Source of the DNA: Candidatus Pantoea gossypiicola
GTDB taxonomy: Bacteria; Pseudomonadota; Gammaproteobacteria; Enterobacterales; Enterobacteriaceae
DNA length: 64,000 nucleotides
Direction of reading: 5' to 3'
Assembly: GCF_008632075.1 (NCBI RefSeq)
Contig: NZ_VWVM01000004.1
Location: forward strand, 1 to 64,000
The first letter of the stretch is position 1; each line of letters begins with the position of its first letter. Under the pieces are notes generated by a model, which was given only the letters and a program-made list of their open reading frames with translations, ran no database searches and was not told where the DNA came from. Made by a program: the position numbers and the translations under genes. Below are positions 1-9,075 of the stretch, in pieces.

Positions 1-87
1 AAGATTCGGCTAAGTTCGAAAATGTGTACTGATAAGTTTCTGTCCAACCAGTTAAATTCGGCGCTCCTGGACGATATTTATTGAATT

Positions 88-513
88 TTAATTTCCTGAA
101 ATCACATTGATGATGTGTCCGCGCTGATGGCCCAGCATGGTCGGCAGCACCGCCGCGATGCCATAGAGAACCCCTTTGATGCTTACATCGATCATCTGAT
201 CCCACTCTTCGACTCTGAGCGAAGCCAACGGTGACAGCGGCATAATCCCGGCATTATTGATCATCACATCAACCTGTCCCCACTTCTCCAGCGCAAACGC
301 CACAAACTGCGCCACATCTTCTCGGCGCGTAACGTCCAGCGCTTTGATCGCCACCTCAGAGCCATTAAACCGCAGCTCTTCAGCCAGCGCGGCCAGACGG
401 CTTTCCCGCCGCGCGCCCAGTAACAGAATGGCATCGGTTTTTGCCAGTTCACGTGCGATGCCTGCACCGATACCGCTTGAGGCACCGGTAATTAAAATCA
501 CTTTCTGCGTCAT
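88..513 (-). pseudogene. 3'-truncated short-chain dehydrogenase/reductase
   Basis: The 141-residue product starts with the SDR cofactor loop (TGASSGIG at about residues 9-16) and has the NNAG motif near residue 86. It stops right after the strand read as GHIINVIS, before the catalytic Tyr-x3-Lys. Intact family members are about 240-250 residues, so the catalytic half is missing. Downstream bases 1-87 carry no recognisable continuation, so the 3' end was probably lost by rearrangement. The gene is divergent from the LysR regulator at 613, a usual regulator-target layout. The fragment could bind NAD(P) but should not be an active enzyme. Confidence 0.8.
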
Positions 514-612
514 TTTGTCTCTCCAGTCAGGTTGTCACTGGCGATCATACGGCGGCTGGATTATAAAGATAATCCACCTGACGCTTTACAGACTGGTAAC
601 CAAATCTGACCA

Positions 613-1497
613 ATGAATGCGGACAAGAATGCCCTCGAAGTTTTTGTGATTGTGGCGCAGACCCGAAATTTCCGGCTGGCAGCGGAACAGCTAGGCGTGA
701 CCCGTCCGGCGATCAGCCAGAGTCTGCGGCGTCTGGAAGACCGGCTCAACATCACGCTGATGCAGCGCACCACGCGTTCGGTTCAGCTGACAGAAGCCGG
801 ACAGCGGCTCTATGTGGAGGTGGCTCCGGCGATCAACCAGCTTAACCGCGCCGTCACAGATATTGCCGAGCTGGCGGCCGAGCCGCGTGGTCAGCTGCGT
901 CTGGCGATCTCCTCGATTGCTGAGCGGATGCTGGGAGGCGAACTGCTGGCGAGCTTTATCACCGCTTACCCGCAGGTCGAGCTGGATATCACTGTGACCG
1001 ATGACGAGTTTGATATTGTCGGGCAGGGCTATGACGCAGGCGTGCGGCTGGGAGAAGTGATCGCGCAGGATATGATTGCGGTGCCGGTCTCCACTGCGCA
1101 GCGTCAGGTGGCAGTAGCATCGCCCTTTTATCTGGCGCGTGCAGGCACGCCGCAACATCCCGAAGAGCTGGTCAGCCATCGCTGCATAGGCTGGCGTAAA
1201 GGGCCAGGCCTGGCACCTTATCGCTGGGAGTTTGCTGAGCAGGGACGGGAATTTGATGTCGCCGTTAATCCGCAGCTCACGACCAATGATATGGGCGTGA
1301 TGATCCGCACCGCCTGTGCCGGGGGCGGCATCAGCTTTGGCATGGAGGAGACCTTTCAGCCTTACATTGCACGCGGCGAACTGGTGACGGTACTTGATGA
1401 GTGGTTACCCACCTTTGCGGGGTTCTACCTCTATTTTCCCAGCCGTAAAAATCTGGCCCCTAAACTCAGGGCGTTGATCGATCACGTCAGGCTGTGA
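613..1497 (+). CDS. LysR-family transcriptional regulator
   Basis: The 294-residue protein has an N-terminal winged HTH (about residues 5-62, with the AAEQLGVTRPAISQSLRRLE region) and a C-terminal substrate-binding effector domain, the normal LTTR length and layout. The subtype with RTTRSVQLTEAGQRLY after the HTH commonly controls a divergent oxidoreductase. Here the divergent gene is the truncated SDR at 88-513, with about 100 bp between the starts as the likely operator region. Since the target is broken, the regulator may now be an orphan. Its inducer cannot be read from the sequence. Confidence 0.9.
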   Translation: MNADKNALEVFVIVAQTRNFRLAAEQLGVTRPAISQSLRRLEDRLNITLMQRTTRSVQLTEAGQRLYVEVAPAINQLNRAVTDIAELAAEPRGQLRLAISSIAERMLGGELLASFITAYPQVELDITVTDDEFDIVGQGYDAGVRLGEVIAQDMIAVPVSTAQRQVAVASPFYLARAGTPQHPEELVSHRCIGWRKGPGLAPYRWEFAEQGREFDVAVNPQLTTNDMGVMIRTACAGGGISFGMEETFQPYIARGELVTVLDEWLPTFAGFYLYFPSRKNLAPKLRALIDHVRL

Positions 1498-1638
1498 AGA
1501 GGGCAGAAATGTCTGTTCATCAGCGCTGAAATTGCCGGACGCTGACCGGCTCCAGCCCGTCAAACGCTGAGCCATTCAGAGACCCCGCAATTGCAATATA
1601 TGTCATGACGTTAAGCGGGGTTAAGGCGTGTCAGTGCT

Positions 1639-2655
1639 TCAGGCTGTCATGTTGTATCGGGTGATGATATTGATTTTAGAGTAGGGCACAGGCGGGTCGG
1701 ACGCGGGCAGGAAACCGTGGAACTCCAGCAGCGTTCTGAAGGCGTGCAATGCGTCTAGCTGTAAATTGTGCTCGATCAGCGCATCAATTTTTCCGGCCTG
1801 CAGCAGGGCACAATTCTCCTGGTCGAGATCGTGACCGATACAGGCGTTCACATGCCGTTTTTGTTCGGCAAATGCGCGCAGGATGCCGGGATTGCCGCCG
1901 CCGACCGTATAGACCGCATCCGTGTCCGGATGGCTCTGCAAAAATTGCGTCATCGACTGATACATCCGTGCATCGATGCCATACCCGCCCGCGACCACGC
2001 TCACCTGATGCTGAGGTGCAAACTGCTGCATAGCACGCTCAAAACCCTGGATTCTCTCCTGTTCACCCATGAAATCGCGACTGCCGGTCACCGCCACAAT
2101 ATGTGAACGGCTGACCCGCAGCCATTTTGACATCAGAAAAGCCGCCACCTTACCGGCATCAAAGTTATCCATGCCGATATAGCGCAGGCGCGCGCTGTCG
2201 GGTAAATCGCTCATCATGGTGACCACCGGAACGCGTTGTTTCAGGAGCGACTCAATAGTGGGATTCAGCTCATCGGAGCAGGCCGCTTTCAGAATGACAC
2301 CGTGACTGTGAAGCGCCTTTTTGTTCAGCAGCACATTAATAGCTTCCGCCGTGAGATTCGCGCCAAAGTGGAAACGCAGCTGAAGTCTGAAAGCCGAAAA
2401 GCTGGCGATCTGACTGCTGAGCGCTTCACGTATCAGTGGCTGAAAGCGGTCAGGGGTATGCATGATGACGTCGAAGTAGATCGTTCTGCCTTTGGCGAGC
2501 CCGGCTTTTTGCATCAGTTCCAGGTCCGCTATCGCCTGCTGAATCCGATGCTGAGTGCGCGCATGAACGTTGCCACGCTGATGCAGGGCACGATCAATAG
2601 TGGCAAGGCTAAGCCCCGACTGGGCAGCGATCTGTTTGAGGGTGAACTTAGCCAT
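1639..2655 (-). CDS. LacI-family transcriptional regulator
   Basis: The 338-residue protein opens with a LacI-type HTH (residues 4-25, KQIAAQSGLSLATIDRALH) followed by a periplasmic-binding-protein-like ligand domain, probably for a sugar or polyol (IGMDNFDAGK and VYTVGGGNPGILRAF stretches). It uses ATID where many family members have STVS. No transport or catabolic operon lies next to it: the 3' neighbour is the convergent LysR gene and the 5' side is a gap followed by a small plus-strand gene. It is therefore an orphan regulator whose ligand is unknown. A C-terminal portion typical of inducer-binding rather than PurR-type co-repressor domains is inferred only. Confidence 0.85.
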   Translation of the reverse strand: MAKFTLKQIAAQSGLSLATIDRALHQRGNVHARTQHRIQQAIADLELMQKAGLAKGRTIYFDVIMHTPDRFQPLIREALSSQIASFSAFRLQLRFHFGANLTAEAINVLLNKKALHSHGVILKAACSDELNPTIESLLKQRVPVVTMMSDLPDSARLRYIGMDNFDAGKVAAFLMSKWLRVSRSHIVAVTGSRDFMGEQERIQGFERAMQQFAPQHQVSVVAGGYGIDARMYQSMTQFLQSHPDTDAVYTVGGGNPGILRAFAEQKRHVNACIGHDLDQENCALLQAGKIDALIEHNLQLDALHAFRTLLEFHGFLPASDPPVPYSKINIITRYNMTA

Positions 2656-3065
2656 GCAGGACTCGCGACAGCAGAGGATAACCAGAGTTTTATCATAATA
2701 CTGGCTGACAACTGTGGTTCAACAGAAATACGCTGTTCAGAGCAGGGCAGATGACAGCGAAAAATGCGGTACCGGGGACAGGCATAACAGATTGTATAAA
2801 CCTGAAACTCAGTGTTACGCTCAAACGATATAATTAATCGACCCACTTCCGGTATTGGTAAAGTCAGATTCAGGCAGTGATGACACTCTTTTGACTATTT
2901 ACTGGCAAAAGCACACTGCTGGCTTAAATAATCTCAGAGCAAGCTTTGAATTGGATAATTTATAACCTGGTTGCCGCTTCGCTTATATTTCCGATGAAAT
3001 GGCTTTTTTGTTTTTTGACCCCCGATAATGTTAGACTGTATATGCATACACCATCGGGAGGTCGT

Positions 3066-3260
3066 GTGAAGTACGATAACGAAAAAGAGATCCGTGCGCT
3101 GGTTGGCGCGGTCGTCAGTGATTTGATCAAGGCGGGAGAGCCTGTTCATTTTCACGACATTACGGACGCTCTGTTTCGCCTGAGCGAAGAGACGCGTGAC
3201 AGTAAACTGAAAGCATTGTGCCATGAAGCGATTGGCTTTTTTACGCGCAAAATGCATTAA
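3066..3260 (+). CDS. small AriR/YmgB-like protein
   Basis: A 64-residue protein beginning VKYDNEKEIRALV. I chose the GTG at 3066 because GGGAGG at 3056-3061 sits 4 nt upstream; the longer reading frame from 2946 crosses the promoter-like region and has no such site. The pattern of residues (LVGAVVSDLIKAGEPV, then an Ile/Leu-rich helix and a final helix) resembles the helical AriR/YmgB fold seen in the cluster at 7.9-9.6 kb, where LL.AVI.DIV..G.V is followed by two helices. I infer a distant relative, perhaps a connector protein for sensor-kinase signalling. A TTGACC hexamer at 3015-3020 could be its -35 element. The match is by eye and weak. Confidence 0.55.
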   Translation: MKYDNEKEIRALVGAVVSDLIKAGEPVHFHDITDALFRLSEETRDSKLKALCHEAIGFFTRKMH

Positions 3261-3930
3261 GGTTGATGGCACCGATGTCGGGTGCCATCCAGAACCTTCC
3301 CCTACAGCCATAACTCCGCAGTACCGCCTTAACTGAGAATAAGACGCAGTAACCAGACCTCAAAAATATTCCAGCTGAAGAGTTTTAATATCAGTTTTGT
3401 TATATTTCTGTTTTTTTTAATTTAGTCAGAATTACCTTTTTTTAGCCTGAAATGACAACGCAGTTATTAACTTCATCGGCCAGAATCTTTATTCAGAATA
3501 AATGCTTCGTGAGATTTTAATCTAAGGTATTAATGGAAATATCTGCAATATCAGCGGGCTGAGGCAGCGTTTTCTTCTGCTTCAGTTGTTGCTTATACTG
3601 TTCTGACTATGTTTGATTTGAGAAATGATTATGCACGGCTGAATATCCTGCGTTACCGGCCAGACGACGTTCCAGTGCCAGCACAGAATTTTCCATCGCT
3701 TCTGCCAGGTTCGTCACTCCATTTCACACGGGTAACACAACGAGATCAGCTGGCTGCGACATTCCGGTGGATGCGGCAGCCAGCTGAGAACCCATTAATG
3801 TCCGTTCAGGTGGCGCACAGACTCTTCACCTGAATCGGTCCCCTTATCCTGTGCGGAACGCCAGAAATGATGGCCGTTTATGTCACCGGCCATCATCGTT
3901 CAGGCATTTACGCTCTGTTTCAGCAACGGC
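3261..3930. other. intergenic, no convincing gene; hairpin at 3867-3896
   Basis: This 670-bp stretch has no reading frame with a credible start and family match. On the minus strand at about 3610-3800 short open stretches look protein-like but are interrupted and short, so they may be relics. At 3867-3876 and 3887-3896 there is a perfect 10-bp inverted repeat (ATGATGGCCG/CGGCCATCAT) with a 10-nt loop. It lies just past the 3' end of the minus-strand SDR gene and may act as its terminator, though it lacks a strong T-run. Confidence 0.5.
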
Positions 3931-4764
3931 TCAGCCATCGGTTGAACGTGTGAGATGCTCCCACCGATCGATTTCCAGACTCATTGCCGCAAGTTTTTGC
4001 CGTACCAGACTCAGGGCATCACTGCCTAACAACAGATGCGCGGGTGGATTCGGGCTTTCCAGCAATGCCAGCATAGCCTGAGCAGCCTTTACGGGATTGC
4101 CGGGTTGTTTCCCGCTTTTTTCCACGCGGGCCTGACGAATGGGCCCGAACAGGGTGTCATAATCCGGAATAGTGCGGGCGCTGCGCACCATTGAACGTCC
4201 CGCCCAGTCGGTGCGGAATGAGCCGGGTGCCACGGCGGTGACGTGTATGCCGAACGGAGCCAGCTCTTTGCCCAGCGTTTCTGAAATACCCTCCAGCGCA
4301 AACTTGCTGCCGCAGTAGTAGCTGATGCCGGGCAGGGTAATAAATCCACCCATCGAGGTAATATTGATGATGTGCCCTCGACGGCGCTCACGCATACCCG
4401 GCAGGACCGCTTTCATCATGGCCACTGCGCCAAAAACATTCACATCAAACTGGTGGCGCATTTCTGCCAGGGAGGATTCTTCCATAATGCCCTCATGGCC
4501 GTAACCTGCGTTATTCACCAGCACATCTATCTGACCGACTGTGAACTCAATCTCCCTGACAACTTCATCAATATGCGCAAAGTCCGTGACATCCAGCAGG
4601 CGGCCCACGGCACGCTGTGCATCAAGCGCCTCAAAAGCCTGCAGTGCTTCGCGATTACGCACGGTACCGATAACCCGATGCCCGGCATGGAGGGCTTCAC
4701 GCGCCAGTGCCAGACCAAAGCCACTGCTGACGCCAGTAATTAAGATTGTTTTAAAAGATGACAT
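3931..4764 (-). CDS. SDR-family oxidoreductase
   Basis: The 277-residue protein is a complete classical short-chain dehydrogenase. The cofactor loop is TGVSSGFG (residues 10-17), NNAG lies near 87-90, the catalytic Ser is in NITSMGG, and the catalytic Tyr/Lys pair is in YYCGSKFALEG. The RxxEAL after the cofactor region suggests NADP(H) preference, as in many family members. The substrate is unknown. It is divergent from the AraC regulator at 4869 with about 100 bp between the starts, so that regulator probably controls it. This layout is common for aldehyde or ketone detoxification genes, but the role here is inferred. Confidence 0.88.
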   Translation of the reverse strand: MSSFKTILITGVSSGFGLALAREALHAGHRVIGTVRNREALQAFEALDAQRAVGRLLDVTDFAHIDEVVREIEFTVGQIDVLVNNAGYGHEGIMEESSLAEMRHQFDVNVFGAVAMMKAVLPGMRERRRGHIINITSMGGFITLPGISYYCGSKFALEGISETLGKELAPFGIHVTAVAPGSFRTDWAGRSMVRSARTIPDYDTLFGPIRQARVEKSGKQPGNPVKAAQAMLALLESPNPPAHLLLGSDALSLVRQKLAAMSLEIDRWEHLTRSTDG

Positions 4765-4868
4765 AAATGAACTCCCATGATCCGTAGAGATTGCATGGTA
4801 TTCTCAATACTGTTGTGTTTTCAGACCCTATCTTCTCGTTTTCTTGCCTGATCTTATGAGGTGCCGTA

Positions 4869-5789
4869 ATGACCGGAATGATTGCCCTGATCAAAACCCT
4901 GGCACCGCATGAGGGGTACAACCTTACGGCCTTGCCTGGTGTGCGAATTCTGCGCGCCGACCGTCCTCTTGCCAGAACACCCGTGCTTTATGATCCGGGT
5001 ATTGTGATTGTTTGTCAGGGCAGCAAACGGGGTTACTTTGGCCAGCAGACCTACTTATATGATGAACAGCACTACCTCGCGGTCTCCGTTCCTGTGCCAT
5101 TTACTATGGAAACTGACGCGTCCGTAGATCATCCTCTGCTGGCTATTTACATGCATCTGGATTTTCAGCTTGCCGCTGAACTCATCCTGCAGATCGATCA
5201 GCATCATGCTTCACACCCTCCCGCCGCGCCGCAGAGTATGATGTCAAGCCAGATGGACGACGCGGTTAAGAGCGCTGTGCTGGGTTTGCTTGAGGCCCTG
5301 AACAGTCCGCTTGAAACCACGATACTCGGAGATGCACGACTGCGTGAACTCTACTTTCGTGTACTCACGGGCGAACAGGGCAACGCCATGCGTGCCGCGC
5401 TGGCCATGCAGGGGCAGTTCAGCAAAATTGGCAGGGTCGTTAAGCATATCCACGCCACGTATGCAGAGCCGTTGACCCTGACTCAGCTGGCAGGGGAAGC
5501 GGGCATGAGCGTCCCGACCTTTCATCTTCACTTCAAAGCCATTATCAGGATGCCGCCGATGCAGTATGTGAAATCGGTACGCCTGCATCAGGCGCGCATG
5601 CTGATGGTACGCCAGCAAATGACCGCTGCCGCGGCAGGCTACGCTGTGGGTTATGAAAGCTCCTCGCAGTTTAATCGTGAATTTAAACGTCTGTTTGGCC
5701 TGCCCCCGGCTGAGGAAATAAAGCGTATGCAGCGTCACTTCTCTGTTCCGCCTGTGCAGCAAACGCCGGTATTTGTATCATCACATTAG
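4869..5789 (+). CDS. AraC-family transcriptional regulator
   Basis: The 306-residue protein has the N-terminal AraC_N-type ligand domain (about residues 20-170; PGIVIVCQGSKRGYFG region) and two C-terminal AraC HTH motifs (about 195-290; LTLTQLAGEAGMSVPTFHLHFK and VGYESSSQFNREFKRLFG). This architecture is that of YqhC-like regulators, which in E. coli respond to aldehydes and activate an NADPH oxidoreductase. Its divergent position against the SDR at 3931-4764 fits that model. The effector is inferred, not visible. Confidence 0.88.
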   Translation: MTGMIALIKTLAPHEGYNLTALPGVRILRADRPLARTPVLYDPGIVIVCQGSKRGYFGQQTYLYDEQHYLAVSVPVPFTMETDASVDHPLLAIYMHLDFQLAAELILQIDQHHASHPPAAPQSMMSSQMDDAVKSAVLGLLEALNSPLETTILGDARLRELYFRVLTGEQGNAMRAALAMQGQFSKIGRVVKHIHATYAEPLTLTQLAGEAGMSVPTFHLHFKAIIRMPPMQYVKSVRLHQARMLMVRQQMTAAAAGYAVGYESSSQFNREFKRLFGLPPAEEIKRMQRHFSVPPVQQTPVFVSSH

Positions 5790-5927
5790 TCAGGAGAGTG
5801 GAATCTGAGGCCATTTTTGGGATAACAAAACGAAAATCCGCTTTGCGCCAGATGTGAGCATAACGATTCCAGGCATCTGATTTTCATCTATTGTTAAAAG
5901 TCAAAGTCTGGTGAGAGGGTGTGAAAA

Positions 5928-6341
5928 TTGAGCCGCGATATTGGTGTTTATATAGTTAAAGAAAAATTACCACCGACTGATGTTCTCAGAGATGTCATCA
6001 TCCGGGCCGGATTCCCGTGCGTACTGGATGATGAATTTGATCCTCTGACGTTCAACGGCTTTCTACTCTGTCCTGTCAATGGGGCTCCTTCAGGCTTCAC
6101 TTATTTCTCACGCGAGTTAGATGAGAATGAACTTAAAGAGTTAAATGCCGACTTCGTACCGGACTTAGTGATTGTGTTATCCGCGGGGAGATATGGATCT
6201 GAATGGATTTCTGCAGCAGCAACAGCGGGCAGTCTCGCGAGTTTTACTGAAGGGCTATTAGTAGATTATTTAACTGGCAGTCAGTTTTTTGCTAACGATG
6301 CAGTTAAATGGGCTAAATCTCAGATGCCGATTCGGCAATGA
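5928..6341 (+). CDS. hypothetical protein, possibly immunity-like
   Basis: I do not recognise this 137-residue protein. It starts at TTG 5928 after a GAGAGGG site; no in-frame ATG lies near. It is acidic, has no signal peptide or membrane segment, and contains a central GFLLCPVNGAPSGFTYF strand region. Its C-terminal helix (EWISAAATAGSLASFTEGLLVDYLTG) ends in a segment like those of small immunity proteins in which an 'AA.LA..t.G...D..tg' pattern recurs. That resemblance is by eye only. No toxin gene is adjacent. The base composition is somewhat AT-richer than its neighbours, which would fit acquisition. Confidence 0.6.
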   Translation: MSRDIGVYIVKEKLPPTDVLRDVIIRAGFPCVLDDEFDPLTFNGFLLCPVNGAPSGFTYFSRELDENELKELNADFVPDLVIVLSAGRYGSEWISAAATAGSLASFTEGLLVDYLTGSQFFANDAVKWAKSQMPIRQ

Positions 6342-6378
6342 TAACCCGGGGAAGCAAGTGATGATTACCCGGGTTATA
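6340..6378. terminator. convergent hairpin
   Basis: ATAACCCGGG (6341-6350) pairs perfectly with CCCGGGTTAT (6368-6377) around a 17-nt loop. It begins at the stop of the gene ending at 6341, upstream of the 3' end of the minus-strand RidA gene. There is no T-run, so it may protect or pause rather than terminate by itself. Confidence 0.45.
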
Positions 6379-6487
6379 ACAATGCAAAATCTCTTTCTAT
6401 GTCAGGCTGATTGGTCAGAAACAGGAGTTGACAGAGCCTGCTTTTCGCTTCTGGCGGACCTCATCTACATGGCGGGACTTATGACGT

Positions 6488-6874
6488 TCATGCCCTTTTC
6501 GCCACAATCCGCATTTCCACCAGTGCATTTTCCGGGATGAACTCGGACACGCCTATAGCAGACCATGCCGGATAGGGCGCTTTTATATATTCATCCTTTA
6601 CATTAGAAAACAGCGCGCTATGTTTTTTCAGGTCAATATGAAACGTCGTCATCTCAAGAATGTTTTCATAGTCTAAACCGGCGGCTTTTAAATAAACGCC
6701 CAGCTTATAAAAGGCATCGTGAAATTGTTCCTCTGGATCCTTACTGATAGGTTTATCCTTTCGCGCTGCAGTTACGCCTGACAGATACACCGTGCCATCA
6801 GCATCGATGACGGGAGAGAAGTGCCAGTCATCGAAATAATGCTGAAAGTCTTCAGGAACGATCGATTTTATCAT
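6488..6874 (-). CDS. RidA/YjgF-family protein
   Basis: The protein of 128 residues is of normal RidA length when started at the ATG at 6872-6874, which has TGAGG a few bases upstream. The longer reading frame to 6928 adds 18 residues with no family match. Family features include VYLSGVTA, EEQFHDAFYKLGVYLKAAGLDYENILEMTTF and the PAWSAIGVSE...VEMRIVA end, where the Arg of MRIVA corresponds to the substrate-binding Arg of active RidA deaminases. RidA proteins hydrolyse reactive enamine/imine intermediates; subgroup activity is uncertain. It stands alone in the minus orientation. Confidence 0.88.
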   Translation of the reverse strand: MIKSIVPEDFQHYFDDWHFSPVIDADGTVYLSGVTAARKDKPISKDPEEQFHDAFYKLGVYLKAAGLDYENILEMTTFHIDLKKHSALFSNVKDEYIKAPYPAWSAIGVSEFIPENALVEMRIVAKRA

Positions 6875-7052
6875 GATTACCTCAGGTTGATGATTTCGTC
6901 CTATGCCGGTGCTATTCAGCGCCTTCATAACCCGTAAAGCGCCGCTGGCTTACTGGTTTTCTTCTCTTATTTGTCTACCTTAATCTAAACGTACCGCCAG
7001 AACTTCTCCTTTTGCGCCTGGAGCACTAGCTGACTAAAGTCATTCAGACTAA

Positions 7053-7259
7053 ACAGAAGATAAGGCAGAGCGGAAAAGTTTTTCTGACGCTCAGGAAGCA
7101 GTTGAAAAGAATGAGATTCTTATCGACTATGTTCAGATGACATTCGGGAATGGTATCTGCTTAGTCTCCGTCACTCAGCGACACGATGAGTCAGCTTCCG
7201 GGAAACTCTTTGCCATGCCTGACTTTACCAAAGACAGTGTTGATTTCAGCCAGAAGTGA
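7053..7259 (+). pseudogene. start-less ORF remnant
   Basis: After a TAA ending at 7052 an open frame of 68 codons runs to TGA 7257-7259. It reads like real protein (acidic and amphipathic, ending in KDSVDFSQK) but has no ATG, GTG or TTG with a ribosome-binding site at its beginning. The first ATG lies far inside (in IDYVQMTFG). I read it as the 3' end of a lost gene. I do not recognise the family. Confidence 0.35.
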
Positions 7260-7919
7260 TTTCTGGCCTGTTAGAAGCCTGTAAATAATATCAGGCGCAT
7301 TCGCGCGGGGCTTAATGAATCCATAAAACCTGCACGCCAATAAAAACAGGCTCAGATTAAACAATATTATCAGTCCACTACGAAACAGACTGCAGCGGCA
7401 TCGAGAAGTTTAGCGTGTGAAAGGTGATACAGGAAGACGATAGTTAATATCAGGGCGACGGTAAGTCAGCTGCATGTTTATACTGTTGCTAACGAGCGCC
7501 AGTTGCAGCTTTATATTTAACAGTGTGATACAGGGTGTTATATCTTTAACATACAGCAAGTGATGAGAAAAATAGTATTGCAGGCTAAACATAAAAAATA
7601 CCGACCACCCCTGACGCAAGATCGATGGCGAATCCTGCACAATATAATGTGCAGGATGCGGAGTGATTAACTTTGTAATTTATCACACAGCAGAGTAATA
7701 CGAGCGTCTTTGGGAAATGAGAGGGGGATTTTGCTCAAAAAAGCATAACTACACCAGCCTGTATAGGGTCGTTACGGCCAGCTAAACGATTTGCAACTAC
7801 GGTCGGGCTTTTTATACATAGCGGGTGGGTTTGTTAAAGTTCTTCGTCTAAAATTGCCTCAAAAGCAGAGTGTTAATCTCACTGAGCCTGCGTCATCGCC
7901 GACAACGCAGGCGAGGTCA
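7260..7919. other. intergenic, 10-bp hairpin, no gene seen
   Basis: No supported gene lies here. At 7632-7641 and 7648-7657 there is a perfect 10-bp inverted repeat (ATCCTGCACA/TGTGCAGGAT) with the 6-nt loop ATATAA. It lies about 260 bp beyond the 3' end of the minus-strand ariR-like gene and could be a processing or termination element, but it has no T-run. The rest is AT-rich and unremarkable. Confidence 0.45.
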
Positions 7920-8174
7920 TCAGATGTCGGTATCGTCAGGTGTACGGCCTACTACAATTTCCAGCGTTCTGCGCAACACATCCAGTCTGATCACGTCGGA
8001 AGTACATTCCAGTTCGGCAATCAGGTAAAGAATTATCGCTTTGTTGGTCACCCGTCCATGATCAGCCACGATGTCACGAATTACTGCGCCCAGCAGTTCT
8101 GTTTCCGGTGCCAGCAAATCGCCTTCACTACGAAAATAGTCAATGATGGATAAATCTGATGAAGAGTGTTGCAT
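7920..8174 (-). CDS. ariR: AriR/YmgB-family biofilm and acid-resistance connector protein
   Basis: The 84-residue protein resembles E. coli AriR (YmgB, 88 residues) along its length: an IxxYFRSxGxLL start, E.ELLGAVIRDIV, a NKAIILYLIAELE helix and SDVIRLDVLRRTLEIVV before the acidic end. In E. coli AriR is a small helical dimer in the ycgZ-ymgA-ariR operon that represses biofilm formation and acts through the Rcs phosphorelay under blue light and cold. Here it is the last gene of a same-strand cluster with YmgA-like and YcgZ-like genes, so the role is probably conserved. The intergenic gaps (about 160 bp) are larger than in a tight operon. Confidence 0.82.
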   Translation of the reverse strand: MQHSSSDLSIIDYFRSEGDLLAPETELLGAVIRDIVADHGRVTNKAIILYLIAELECTSDVIRLDVLRRTLEIVVGRTPDDTDI

Positions 8175-8335
8175 GATTTTTCTTTCTCTGAGGAAAATTC
8201 GTTATACGCAATGGGTGACGTCAAAACGAGTGTAGACGTTGTTTTCGTTTTGCCCAGCCAGCCAATAAAATTTCACTTAAAGGCTGCCGCTTCGCTTATC
8301 GTTAGCCGTGTGTAACAGGCACGCAATACCCTTTA

Positions 8336-8629
8336 TCAGTGCTTTTTAGACCCATCTGGTGGACCATCGCTGTTCATACGATGCGTCGTCTTATCACGTT
8401 CAGCACCATCACCCTGCACACGTTTACGCGCGGTGACCATGCCGTTTCGAACTTCAATGATGGCTTTGCGAATCACAGACACTTTAGTGTCGTCATCGGC
8501 ATTAGCAGCCATGAGTTCAAGTTGTGCGATTAAGGCGTTACTCGACACCGGTTTGTCTGACTTAAGTAATGTCAGGACGGCTTCACCGATCATGACATCT
8601 GTCAGTTTCTCATCTTCACTTCTGTACAT
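8336..8629 (-). CDS. ymgA: YmgA-like small connector protein
   Basis: The 97-residue protein begins MYRSEDEKLTDVMIGEAVL, followed by a helix rich in Ile/Leu (SSNALIAQLELMA) and a basic, disordered tail. This layout (helical first 65 residues, charged polar tail) matches E. coli YmgA of about 90 residues. ATG 8629 has an AGAAG site upstream. It lies between the YcgZ-like and AriR-like genes, the E. coli order. It is a paralogue of the gene at 9299-9592, which has the same length and an alignable start (MYxSxDEK). The function is inferred from the operon context. Confidence 0.75.
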   Translation of the reverse strand: MYRSEDEKLTDVMIGEAVLTLLKSDKPVSSNALIAQLELMAANADDDTKVSVIRKAIIEVRNGMVTARKRVQGDGAERDKTTHRMNSDGPPDGSKKH

Positions 8630-8805
8630 ACTTGCTTCTCTGATTACGAATCAATGGCCATGCTGCGGGTCCGTATACGTCAGCGGGTGCAACGTAGTGC
8701 ACCAGATACGGCAAGGCAGTACCGGGCTTCGTTCCTGTGGGTAAATCTTCCTGATGTTAGCTAAGAGCAGGCCTCGTGAATACTCTCTGAAGCCGTGAGC
8801 GAGCA

Positions 8806-9051
8806 TTAATCTTCACGACGGAAAAGCATCGCGATTAATTCATGCAGATGGCTCTCTTCTTCTGGTGTCGCAGCCAGTTCAAGGCGGCGCAACAGTTTAC
8901 TGCAAATTGCTTTACGGCTAAGGCTATGACCTGCGCGCAGAATTTCAACCACAACCGAACCCAGTGTTTCCTGTTGAGAAGGTGAGCTGGCCTGATTGAA
9001 GTAACGGGCAATATCGCTGATCGTTGCCGGGGCTTGTCCGTTCTGACGCAT
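8806..9051 (-). CDS. ycgZ: YcgZ-family connector protein
   Basis: The 81-residue protein is close to E. coli YcgZ (78 residues). Shared features are an N-terminal xITRYF-like segment (here ISDIARYFNQA), QQETLGSVVVEIL, the NLSRKSLCAKLLCRLE-like helix (here SLSRKAICSKLLRRLE) and an EEE...LI.MLF end. ATG 9051 follows TGAGGAAA. In E. coli ycgZ heads an operon repressed by the MerR-type BluR and relieved by the BLUF protein BluF; the products feed the Rcs system. No bluR/bluF pair is present in this window. A dyad at 9076-9106 directly upstream may be its operator. Confidence 0.85.
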   Translation of the reverse strand: MRQNGQAPATISDIARYFNQASSPSQQETLGSVVVEILRAGHSLSRKAICSKLLRRLELAATPEEESHLHELIAMLFRRED

Positions 9052-9075
9052 GTTTATTTCCTCAGATGGTGAAAG

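Noticed and set aside
1..87. Insertion-sequence end causing the SDR truncation
   Set aside because: No terminal inverted repeat or transposase sequence is visible in the few bases available.
2946..3065. N-terminal extension of the small AriR-like gene
   Set aside because: It covers promoter-like sequence and lacks a ribosome site, while GTG 3066 has GGGAGG 4 nt upstream.
3609..3833. 74-residue plus-strand frame
   Set aside because: No ribosome site, no family features, and biased composition typical of a shadow frame.
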